Shown: in pieces, positions 46,285-59,386 of the stretch
Layout of the letters: each line of letters starts with the position of its first letter
Position numbering within the stretch: the stretch's first letter is position 1
Origin: Pascua guehoae
Lineage: Eukaryota; Basidiomycota; Tremellomycetes; Trichosporonales; Trichosporonaceae
Assembly: GCA_001600415.1 (NCBI GenBank)
Contig: BCJX01000004.1
Location: 62,001 to 126,000 of the forward strand
Length of the DNA: 64,000 nucleotides
Direction of reading: 5' to 3'
Program-made: the position numbers and the translations under genes
The notes under the pieces: model-generated
Told to the model about the DNA's origin: nothing
Databases searched by the model: none
What the model saw: only the letters and a program-made list of their open reading frames with translations

Positions 46285-47427
46285 GCGTCTCGCAACGCGT
46301 CTCGCTGCGCGTGGCGCCGCCGCCGTTGTTGTTGCCGTTGCCGCGCGCGCTTGTATGGAGAGCCCGCGGGGCTTAGAGTGGGGTGCATGGACGGGGCAGG
46401 CAGGGGGTGAGGGCCTATCTTTGCCCGCCCTTATTCTTCATTCTCACCGCGTCTTGTATATACGAATGTGAACGCCTGATTCATAGCGAGTGTGCAGAGG
46501 AGGTGCCAGGTGTAGCCATGACGCTGCCAGAGAGGCGTGCCCATGCACGTATAGATTTGTGCTCGCATGTGGACGAGGGTTGTGGCCATGCGCGTCAAGG
46601 CACAGTATGGGCGTGGAGGTATCTGAGAGTGGCCGTGCTGGGTGCATTTGTGTCTTATCGGTGGGTGCTTGCTTGCAATCTGGGCTTCTGCCTGCCTCAT
46701 GACGCTCATGGCGCCCAGCGCACGCGCACACGATTGTTAATACAGTACAGTGGGCGGGGTGGCTGGCTGGCCGAGCAGCGTGTACGCATAGGCCGGCGGC
46801 CGGGGGCCGAGCCATCAAGCCACGTCTGTTTCATATCCACCCAAGCAACAACCGCTTGGACACGCCACGGACGCATGGGAAAAAAAAGGTGAAAAAAACC
46901 CTCCGCTTCGCCGTAAGGAAGGTTAGAGCACGTGCAGACGTCCTGGCCCATGGGCCAAAGTCGTCCAGGCCGAGCATGCCGAGCGAGGAAGGCCAAAGGG
47001 CCGTGCAATCAACAAAAGTCGTGGCGCCAAGGCAAGGGGAAAGGGAAAGGGAGGGCCGGGCATGCGTCATGGCTCTGGCACCGAGGATCCCCCGCAAAAC
47101 GCCCACACGCAGACGCGCAGGCAGAACCACACAACCACCGTAGTGCTGCGCAGACGGCGCCGGCGCCCTCTGGCTCGGCAAGACGACGGTTGCTTGGCCG
47201 GACGCGTCGGCCCTAACCTAATACTGTACATCCACACCACCACCAGGCCACAAAGGCAAGCAAGCAACGCTAGCACTTCTAGGTTGCAAAGACCCAAAGA
47301 CCCATCCTTGCTCGGGGACACGACACTCGACGCGGTCAACCTCCCCCCCCCCTCTCATCCTCTTCCCTCTTTTCCAACGTGCTCAACTCAACTACCGTAG
47401 ATAATCCCCCCCAACACTCCTTCGGCC
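46285..47427. other. Intergenic region
   Basis: About 1.1 kb between YPT1 and CWH43, both on the plus strand. No gene is seen. A-runs occur near 46879-46897, and a C-rich leader precedes the CWH43 ATG. Confidence 0.55.
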
Positions 47428-50400
47428 ATGGCCACGCTCGTGTCCCTCCCGGCCGCCCTCGTCCCGCGCGCACATACGGCCTCATCGGTGCTCGCATTCG
47501 CCGCGGCGCTCTTTCTCGGCTGGGCCTCGGGGCTCTGGGAGGCGCTGTGCGAGAATGCCGTCGCAAAGTGGCCGGTAGAGTGGTTTCCTTCCGTGTCTGC
47601 GACGTGAGTCAGCGTGCCAGGCCGGTAGGCCTGGTGTCCGCTGTGACGGGCATCGTGTGCATTGCGGGTGTGCTGGGGAGAGGGGGGAGGGAGCGAGGGA
47701 GGACGTGGGGTTGGGGTGGAGTTGGGTTGGGGTGGGGGCAGTTGGTAGATGTCGGCGCGCCTTGTTCCCATGGACACCGGCACGCGTATCCGCCCCCACC
47801 CCCGCTCCCACTCATACCCATGCCAATCTCGGCCGCCGCTCCCCGCACATCCCACACCCCCACACCACAGACNNNNNNNNNNNNNNNNNNNNNNNNNNNN
47901 NNNNNNNNNNNNCCCCCCCCCCCTCCTCCGGAGCCAGACTAACATCAGAATCGGCGACCACGCAGCGACGCGCGACCCCTTCCAGATCCTCATCGCGCTC
48001 ACCGCCACGCCCCGCTTTGTCCTCCTCTTCCTCCAGTGGATTGTGCACCGGTACCCGCCGCGTGAGCGCAATGGTGCTGGCAGTGGAACTGGAGCTGGAG
48101 CTGGATCCGGAGCGGGAGGGGCAAAGGCCAGGTCTCCAGGACCAGTGACGCGGCGGCGCGCGGCGGCGTCGTTGGATAAGGACGGCGTGGACGACAAGGG
48201 CGCGGCGGACGCGCATGCCGAGGCGGGCGGGGTGGTGCGGCGGCCGAGCAGTGGGCTGGTCGATGCTGAGGTCATGTGTGGGCTTGCGAGGACGTTTTGC
48301 TGGTGAGTGTTGGGTGTGGGTGGGAGATGGCGTGAGGGGCGTTGGGGGGTGGGATGTGTGTGCCGGGCGGGTGTGCGTGTGGGTTGTGTGTGTGTGTGTG
48401 GGCGGGGGTGGGGGGACGCTTGGAGGGTGGAGACATGACGGACGGGTTGCTGCAGTGCAGCGCTGGGAAAGGGGGTCGACGGCGAGAATTGTCTGGCGGT
48501 GCGGATCAAGGGGGATTTGCGGATTGTGGCGGTGAATCAGAGGGAGCAAGGGAGGGAAAGAGGCGAGCGGGTGGGAGACGAGGGAGGAAAGAGCAGGAAG
48601 GAAGAGAGTCTGGAGGAGAATGAAGAGGACGAGAGGCGAGGGACGAACGATTGAACCGGTGAGAGGAGGAGAAGGGGGAGGAAAGGAGGGAAGGAGACCT
48701 CGCAAGTGGGAGGAGCGAGGGAGGGCGAGCTCGCGAGTGGGAGGGAGAGCTCGCGAGTGGGAGGGAGAGCTCGCGAGTGGGAGGGAGAGCTCGCGAGTGA
48801 GAAGGAGAGCTCGCGCGTGAGAGGAGGGAGGGAGGAGGGAGGAAAAGAGCGATGGTGGGAGCTAGTGTGTTTGCGAGACCCCGAGCGAGGGATGCGGAGG
48901 GGAGGGGCCTAGGCAAGAACGACGAGACGACAGAGACGGCGAAGAGAGACGGATGGCGCAGAAAGACAAGAGTCAGGCTGGACAGCCGCGGGAACCCAGA
49001 GACAGACTCTGGACAGAGCATTCTCAATCTCAACACGACATCAGAACCAAAATACTGACCTTCAGCGCCGGCTGGATGTACATTACGTCTCGCGACCAAC
49101 ATGGTGAGTCCTGGCGCTTGCCACCCAGCTAACATCAGACCTGCACGACCTCTTCATGATCGTCTACATTGTCCTCAACGTCCCATGGATGGTTTTGTCC
49201 ACGCTGCACTCGACCGACGAGCGTGCCCGCCGCTGGCGCAAAATCTGCGGAGGCGGCTTTGGCCTCTTCCTCTTCCCGCTCATTTACCTCTTTTACAAGC
49301 ACTCGGTGCTCCGTGTCCCTGGCGGTGAGCAAACTCATCCCGGCTCAAGCTGACATCAGCATACACGCAGTATGCGTTCTTCGAGTGGAGCCTCGTGGCG
49401 TGGGACGTGGCATTCGACTTTGGCTGCGTCTACGAGATGGGCCACCTGCAGGTCCGCGTTGTCGACACGTCGCGCGGCGACGACGAGTGAGTGCGCCACG
49501 GCGTGCGGCGCACGGCGCACGCCACCGCGACGTCCGTCCCGCATGGAGCGGCGGCGGCGTCGGCCCGTCCGACCCCCCACGTGTGTGCTACCACATGGTT
49601 CTCACACGCAGACCTTGGTCTGGCGACCACGACCACAACCACTCTGGCATCTTTTTGTACCCCACCGTCCCGGCCCCGCCGCGCTCCGAGGCCGACTGGA
49701 CCGCCCTCCCGTCCCCGCCAGCGCGCGTCTCGCGCCTTCCGTACCGCGACGTACTGGCCTATGTGAGCGACGTATGGTTTGCGGTCGCGTTCTGGACAAT
49801 CTTTACATCCGTCTCGGTCCAGCTCTTTTACTGGTCCGTATGGAGCTTGGCCATTACGGGCTCGGAGCTGGCCATTTTTATCAACCTTGCACCGTTTGCG
49901 CTCTCGCGTCCAAACTTCCGCGCCTACTGCACGAGCCACGAGGGTCTCCTGACCCACCGCGCCATCCTCTACTTTGTCGGTCTTGGATGCTACGCCATCC
50001 CGCACAATGCTGCGCGCTTCCTGTGCGCCGTTGCGGCAATGTGGTGCGGATGGTGTGCGTTCCTCGGCGACTCGGTGCGCCTGCGCGGTTCCGTCGAGAT
50101 GCGGTCGCAGGCAAAGAGTGAGTGTGGTGTGACAGGCATTTCTGCATTTAGCTCACACAGCCGCAGTCTTTACCACGGGCATTGTCATTGCCATGCTCGC
50201 AAAATATAATGCATACTCGAACAATCCGTTCTGGCCGCTGCTCGACGCAAAGTCGGGTGGCTGGAACAAGACGGGTCTGTTAATCTCGGCCCTGGCGTTT
50301 GCAGAGTACTACTACCGCCCAAACAACCTGTTCCCGGCCCCGCCTCACTCTGCGACGCTAAAGGACAAGCCCACCGTCGTGGCCACGACGCAGGCGCAGC

Positions 50401-51983
50401 GCTTGTCTATTGCGTTTGGTCTCGGCGCATTCATGCACCTGCTGCAGACGTACGCGTCCGACTCGGGGACCATTATCGCATGGTCATGGACGGGCTACCC
50501 GCTCACCGGCCCCACACTGCACCCATGGTCTGGCGTGACCATTTGCGTGGCGGCGCTCGCACTCGTCCTCGATCTCGACATGACATCCCCGGCAATGCTC
50601 GTGTTCCCGTGGCCGTGCGCGGCGCTCCTCTTGTGGTGCCCCGACTGGCTCGGCTACTTTGGCGGCCTGGGTCTGGTATTCTATTCCATTGCCCTCGCAC
50701 CAACCATGATCCGCGCCGCGTCTGCGCTCCCGCCCAAGACGTGGGGCCAGGCCATGTCGTGGAACTGCTTCCTCGACGTGGCGTCCGTGTTTACCGTCGC
50801 GTACGCGTTTGTGCCATTTGGCTGGCTGCTGCGTGAACGTACCGACGTCATTACCGTGCTCATCCTCGCCCCTATCCCCTTTGCACTCCGTGCGACTGCG
50901 ACCCTCCCCCTGCCGGGTGCCGACCTGCTGCAGCCACGCGCCGCACGCCGCGTCGCGTCCGTGTCGCGGTGGACGCGCTACAGTGCGGGTGCAGTGGCCG
51001 TGCTCGCGCTCATCTCGGCATCCGTGTTCTCGGCACGCTCGGCGGCCAACGTCAAACCCGTGCCATTCTACCCCGAACACCGGATTTTCACGGGCGGCAT
51101 CTTTACGGTGCACTTTGGCATTGACGAGCCTGGACGGTGCTCGCAGCGGCGCATTGCGCAGCTCGTCAAGGAAATGGAGGTGGATGTGCTGGGCATGCTC
51201 GAAACGGACTTGCACCGGTTCGTGTACGGCAACCGCGACCTGACGCGGTACATTGCCGAGGAACTGGGCTACTATGTCGACCTGGGACCCGGTCCCAACA
51301 GCCATACATGGGGCGCGTGCCTGCTGTCCAAGTTCCCGATTGTGAACAGCACACACCACCTGCTGCCTTCGCCGCATGGCGAGCTGGCGCCCGCGATCCA
51401 CGCGACGCTCGACGTGCACGGGCAGCGTGTCGATGTGCTCGTGTCGCACAACGGGCAGGAAGAGGACCCACTCGACCGCGAGCTCCAGACGCGCGAACTT
51501 GCCCGCCTCTTGGGCCTCACAGACGACGTGCCCACCGTCTTCCTCGGCTACCTCATCACGCGCCAGGGCGACGAGCCCCCCTCGCCCTATGGTATCCTCT
51601 TTTCGGAGCAGACGGGCCTCATTGACATTGAGACGCTCGACACGTGGCGCTGGTGCGAGTACATTGGCTTCCGTGGACTGTGGCGCATTGCCTACGGCCG
51701 CATCGAACATTCCGACGTGACAGATACAGAGCTCCAGGTCGGCAAGTTTATCCTGCCCCTCCCCGAGGAAAAAGTCGTCTACAACGACCACGGCGAAAAG
51801 TACTGGCACGTCGCAGAGGTCGACATTCCAGAGCTCTGGCGCCTGCCGGCCATGTTCCGCGGCGAAGGCGTGCGCGGGCACAAGTACCGTATCTGGGATG
51901 GGCCTCTGTATTATTACCCCCCGGCACACTCAAAGGTTAGGGGGTATGGGTGGTCGGCCAACACGGCGTGGCCGCCGACGTGA
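47428..51983 (+). CDS. CWH43: Cwh43-type GPI-anchor lipid remodelling protein
   Basis: Large multi-pass ER/Golgi protein that in yeast exchanges diacylglycerol for ceramide in GPI anchors. Seven exons: 47428-47603, 47949-48302, 49066-49103, 49139-49324, 49360-49486, 49612-50117, 50167-51983, giving 1,067 residues. The N-terminal third is a Frag1/PGAP2-like membrane domain (RTFCCAGWMYITSRDQHDLHD, VPGAYTQYAFFEWSLVAWD). A long run of membrane helices follows. The C-terminal part is the exonuclease-endonuclease-phosphatase-like domain (FGIDEPGRCSQRRIAQLV, DVLGMLETDLHRFVYGNRDL, then EELGYYVDLGPG and LLSKFPIVN). Exon 2 carries a Gly/Ala-rich insert. Intron 1 contains a 40-N assembly gap; intron 2 is 763 nt; intron 4 is only 35 nt. 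Fusion of the two domains in one protein is the usual fungal state. Confidence 0.93.
47873..47912. other. Assembly gap (40 N) in CWH43 intron 1
   Basis: Forty N bases followed directly by an 11-C run. The gap lies between splice sites at 47604 and 47948, so it does not interrupt coding sequence. True length is unknown. Confidence 0.98.
48721..48822. repeat. 20-bp minisatellite in CWH43 intron 2
   Basis: Five tandem copies of a 20-bp unit (GAGGGAGAGCTCGCGAGTGG with small changes). They sit inside a purine-rich 763-nt intron (48303-49065). Confidence 0.9.
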
Positions 51984-52960
51984 GCGCGCGCGTGAGCGGG
52001 CGTCTGCCCGCGAGTGAGCGCAAGGGAGCAGAGTGTGTCGTGTCGTGAGTGAGTATTGTCACAGCGTGTGGCGCCGGTTATTTGAGGCAACCCGCATACA
52101 TACCAATAATCACATTATTCACAGCCACACTGGCGACTCTGTAGACTGGGACGTAGCATGGCAGTATGAATACCCGTCAAGTCTTGACTGCGACGAGTAT
52201 TGTGGTGTGGCTGGACGAAGTCGAGAAAGTGGTAAGGCGGCGAAGGTGCAAGGTGCTCATGGCGACCGACACGACACTTGACCCACTGACCACTAACGGA
52301 CTGACTCACAGACGCGCGGACCCACTGACCCACACGCTCAGACCAGTGGCGCGCGCGGACTTGACCACGATGCCGGCTGATGGGTATGGGACCAAACATG
52401 AGTGGCGTCAAGCGCCTAGTCGAAGGGGACAAACGACCCGTCCGAATGCGCAGGCCATCAGAAGGGCAGACGCGCAGACGCGTAGGCGCGTAGACTCAGA
52501 GATGACAGCCATTCACACACCCACGCAAATGACGCCCACGAAGAGGTGAGCACGATACCGCGTGGCTCGACTCGCGAGGCTGTACGATGCAGTACGGTAC
52601 GGTACAGTACCCAAAGTGAGAGCCAACTTGTCGGCTCGGCAGCTGTCAGCATGGACAATGGGCCTCGCCTCGCCTCGCTCGCGGCACGTTTACGCACCGC
52701 GGGAGAGTTGAGAGTTGGTAGAGTTGGAGTTGGGCGCCCAACTCGTCCCAGAACAAAACAAGACCAAAACAAAACAAAACAAAACAAAAACAAGAGAAAA
52801 CAAAAACGAGAGAAAACAAAAACAAGACAAAACAAAAACAAGATGAAACAGAAACAAGATAAACAGAAACAAGATAACAGAAACAAGATAAAACAGAAAA
52901 AAAAAAACACAAAACGATACAAGACAAAAACAAAAGCCAGGTCTCCTGCGAGATCACTGC
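51984..52960. other. Intergenic region with repeats
   Basis: No gene is seen. There are short 'cactgacc'/'gcgcagacgcgtaggcgcgtag' type repeats near 52265-52500 and an (A)nC-rich block before the tRNA genes. Confidence 0.55.
52736..52928. repeat. AAAAC-rich simple repeat downstream of tRNA-Thr copy 1
   Basis: About 190 bp made of AAAAC, AAAACAAG and AAACAGAAACAAGAT units. Read on the minus strand this supplies T-runs just past the tRNA 3' end, suitable for Pol III termination. A short similar block (aactcgtcccaaaacaagacaaaac) follows copy 2 near 53236-53262. Confidence 0.8.
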
Positions 52961-53057
52961 TGCCTTCTACCCGAATTGAACGGGTGACCCTTTCATGCAC
53001 AGCAAATCTCGACGAGAAACTACTAGTGAAAAATTCTAACCACTGAACTAAGAAGGC
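52961..53057 (-). tRNA. tRNA-Thr(AGU), intron-containing, copy 1
   Basis: The minus strand folds as a full cloverleaf: acceptor stem GCCTTCT/AGAAGGC with discriminator A; D-arm GTTC-AGTGGTTA-GAAT; anticodon stem TTTCA/TGAAA with loop CTAGTA plus A; and T-arm ACCCG-TTCAATT-CGGGT. Anticodon AGT reads Thr codons. A 24-nt intron sits one base 3' of the anticodon, the canonical place. Box A (TTAGTTCAGTGG) and box B (GTTCAATTC) are present. The mature tRNA is 73 nt before CCA. Confidence 0.93.
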
Positions 53058-53293
53058 GCTGATGGAAGTGATATCGCCACGGTCCTCGGATCTGGTGGTC
53101 AGCAAACCAATAACAACAACCCACTTCGCTTCGCCTCGCCGGCGACCATGGGCGGGTTTTTGGAACTCGGGTGGCTCAACACCATCGGAACCCTTTTGCT
53201 GTGTGGTAAATTATTCCAACACGAGTCGGCCCACCAACTCGTCCCAAAACAAGACAAAACAAAACGTCGGCTCTCACTCTGAGAGCCTGGTGA
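53058..53293. other. Spacer between tRNA-Thr copies
   Basis: A 236-bp spacer. It carries the AACTCGTCCC plus AAAAC-rich flank that also lies downstream of copy 1, so the tRNA and its flank were probably duplicated together. Confidence 0.6.
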
Positions 53294-53391
53294 TGCCTTC
53301 TACCCGAATTGAACGGGTGACCCTTTCATGCACAGTACGTCGACGAGCGAACACTACTAGTGAAAAATTCTAACCACTGAACTAAGAAGGC
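53294..53391 (-). tRNA. tRNA-Thr(AGU), intron-containing, copy 2
   Basis: All mature positions are identical to copy 1. The 25-nt intron differs in its middle but keeps G at the start and TGTGC at the end. The same cloverleaf and internal promoter boxes are present. A TTTTGTTTTG run downstream on the minus strand can terminate Pol III. Confidence 0.93.
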
Positions 53392-53761
53392 TGGTGCATA
53401 TTGGCGTGCGATGGTGCTGGGCTCGTGTTCGCCTCGGCGTGTCGCTTAGCAGGCATGGTCTGTGTGGTCTGTCGAGTGTGCGGTGTTGAGTGTGCGAAGG
53501 TAATGGCTGGTGACTGGCATGTACCAGACCAGCGCGACGTCTGTTGGTCCCAGCCAGCCCTGGCCTGGTCTGACGGTGGTTGAGCCGACGTGCGGTGTAC
53601 ATGGGTGCGGATGGATCAGGCGCGTCTCGTCTTGGTTTAGTACTGCGGCGCTGAATGGGATGCCATGTGTGTTGGTTGGGACGAGGTGATGCCACTCGTG
53701 TGGCATGGTACATCAAGTGTTGTCCTTGTGCTGTTCCGTGCCCGCGTTGCCTACCTTGGCG

Positions 53762-53875
53762 CTGGTGTGGGCTGTGTAGGCTATGGCTGTGTAGGCTATG
53801 GGTGTTTAGGCTATGGGTGTGTAGGCTATGGAGGCTGGTGTAGGTTGTGCAGGCTGGTGTACTGTAGGTTGTAGC
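53762..53875. repeat. GTAGGCTATGG minisatellite
   Basis: Several copies of a roughly 16-17 bp unit (tgtgtaggctatgg), decaying into 'ggctggtgtaggttgtgc'. Confidence 0.82.
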
Positions 53876-54164
53876 GGGGGCTGTAGGCAGTGTCAAGTCT
53901 TGAGTACTCTGTGGCTCTCTCTAGCCGTCCAGGAATATTTGTCGTCTGTACAGTATCTGACTCGTGGCTGGCTCGTGGCCAGTTGCTCGTGGCCAGCCTG
54001 TGGCCAGCCTCAGTCTCAGCCTCAGCCTGTGACCAGTCCAGTCGTCCCGGTCAGTCCAACGCCCAGTCCCCAGTCCAGTCAGAGTCCGGCAGCCCAAACG
54101 TCTGGGCCAGTCGCTCTAGACGTGGACTGTCGTCTGTCTTCTGTCGTCTGTAGCCTGCACTCTG

Positions 54165-54215
54165 TATCCAGTATCCAGCACCCAGCACCCAGCACCCAGC
54201 ATCCAGTATCCAGTA
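54165..54215. repeat. CCAGCAC / CCAGTAT minisatellite
   Basis: Seven-base units CCAGCAC and CCAGTAT in tandem (about seven copies). Nearby 54000-54110 also shows CAGCCTCAG and CCAGTC repeats. Confidence 0.78.
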
Positions 54216-54559
54216 CTGTGTGACCCTACCCACTGGACCACGGCGGATACCCGGGCAGAGTATACCCATCGTGCCGCAGCGTGCGTCCACGTCACGCCGC
54301 ACTTTCCAGCTCACTCACCCTCACCATCACCAAAGAGCTCACCAGCTCACCAGCTCACCGAACCCACCACCCAACACCGCACCCTCATGCCAGCTCACCA
54401 GACTCACCAAACACCACCCATCACCGCATCCAACACCACCTCACCCCCATCACCGAAAATAAAACGCCGGGGCACAGTCGACGTCTGGGTCGCGGTCTCG
54501 GATGGCCTCGGTCGTCGGGAGACGGGCGTCGAGTCCGAGCCGGTGGTCGTGAGCACCCT

Positions 54560-54695
54560 CTTTGCCTTTGTCTTTGCCTTTGCCTTTGTCTTTGTCTCTG
54601 CCTTTGCCTTTGACTTTGCCTTTTGCCTTTGTCATTTCCATTAGCACTGCCCTTGCCTTTGCCTTTGCCATTTCCCTTGGCACTGCCACTGCCAC
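54560..54695. repeat. CCTTTG hexamer repeat
   Basis: Long run of GCCTTT / GTCTTT / CCCTTT hexamers. Read on the minus strand it would encode KGKGKDKG-type peptides, the same motif seen in two genes of the window. Here it has no gene around it. Confidence 0.8.
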
Positions 54696-54753
54696 TGCAT
54701 CCCTGTCAGTCCGTCACGTCCCCTCCCACATTCCTAGTAGTCCGTCTCTAGAC

Positions 54754-54835
54754 TGTAGGACTGTAGGACTGAAGACTGAAGACTGAAGACTGAAGACTGA
54801 AGACTGAAGACTGAAGACTGAAGACTGAAGACTGC
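54754..54835. repeat. GACTGAA 7-bp minisatellite
   Basis: About ten perfect tandem GACTGAA units preceded by two GACTGTAG variants. The regularity suggests recent expansion. Confidence 0.9.
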
Positions 54836-55284
54836 CCTCCCTCCCGGCCACGCCTGGACCTGTTAGCAAACCCATTAGCCCGTCCTGGGCCACTGTCCCA
54901 CTACAGCTGGCCACACGGCCCGACGACGTGATCAATCCTCCACTCTCGAGATGGGCGCCAGCCTGATGTGGCTCGTGGGATGGCCAGCTTTGCGATAGGG
55001 GCGATGGGTAAGTGACTTAATAGTCAGTGTACCATTGTGGCACTTTACCACCCAACTCTCCATGATGCCATGCCATTCAATCTGTTGCGATTCCATCGTC
55101 TGCGAACATTCGTTCGCCTTGTGGTATCCATTCACCTTGTCAGTCGCCTGTTGCTGCCGTGCCCCAGTCAGTCTTTTCAGGGGGCCACGCTGGAGTCAAA
55201 CGTGCACGACAGGGGCAAACGTACGCGCCAGAGTCAAATGTACACGCCATGGCACGAAGAGCAACAGGCCAAACACAGTGGCAG

Positions 55285-55375
55285 CACGCCCACACACCAT
55301 TCACACGCCCACACACCATTCACACGCCCACACCCATCCACGCGCCCACACCCAACGCCACACCCAGGTCGAGAG
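55285..55375. repeat. CACGCCCACACACCATTCA repeat
   Basis: Three copies of a 17-19 bp C/A unit that decay into CACGCCCACACCCA. Confidence 0.78.
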
Positions 55376-55538
55376 AAAAAAAGTCGTCACATCTCGCCCC
55401 CTCCCCTACGAGCCCAGTCTAGCTATGGAAAGATGCCTCTGTCAAAAAGAAGACGGGAGGGGCGGCGCTCGTACGCTCGTACACGTCCTCGCTCACACCG
55501 CACCGCATACACACACGCCCACACGCGCACACACCCGT

Positions 55539-59386
<3,848 letters not shown>

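Larger units (their letters stand above)
53392..55538. other. Repeat-rich intergenic region
   Basis: About 2.1 kb with no supportable gene. It is dominated by several unrelated short tandem repeats, listed separately, and ends at the PAB1 stop codon. Confidence 0.6.

Noticed and set aside
47379..47942. Reading frames that cross the N gap
   Set aside because: Frames through unknown bases are meaningless, and this segment is intron 1 of CWH43.
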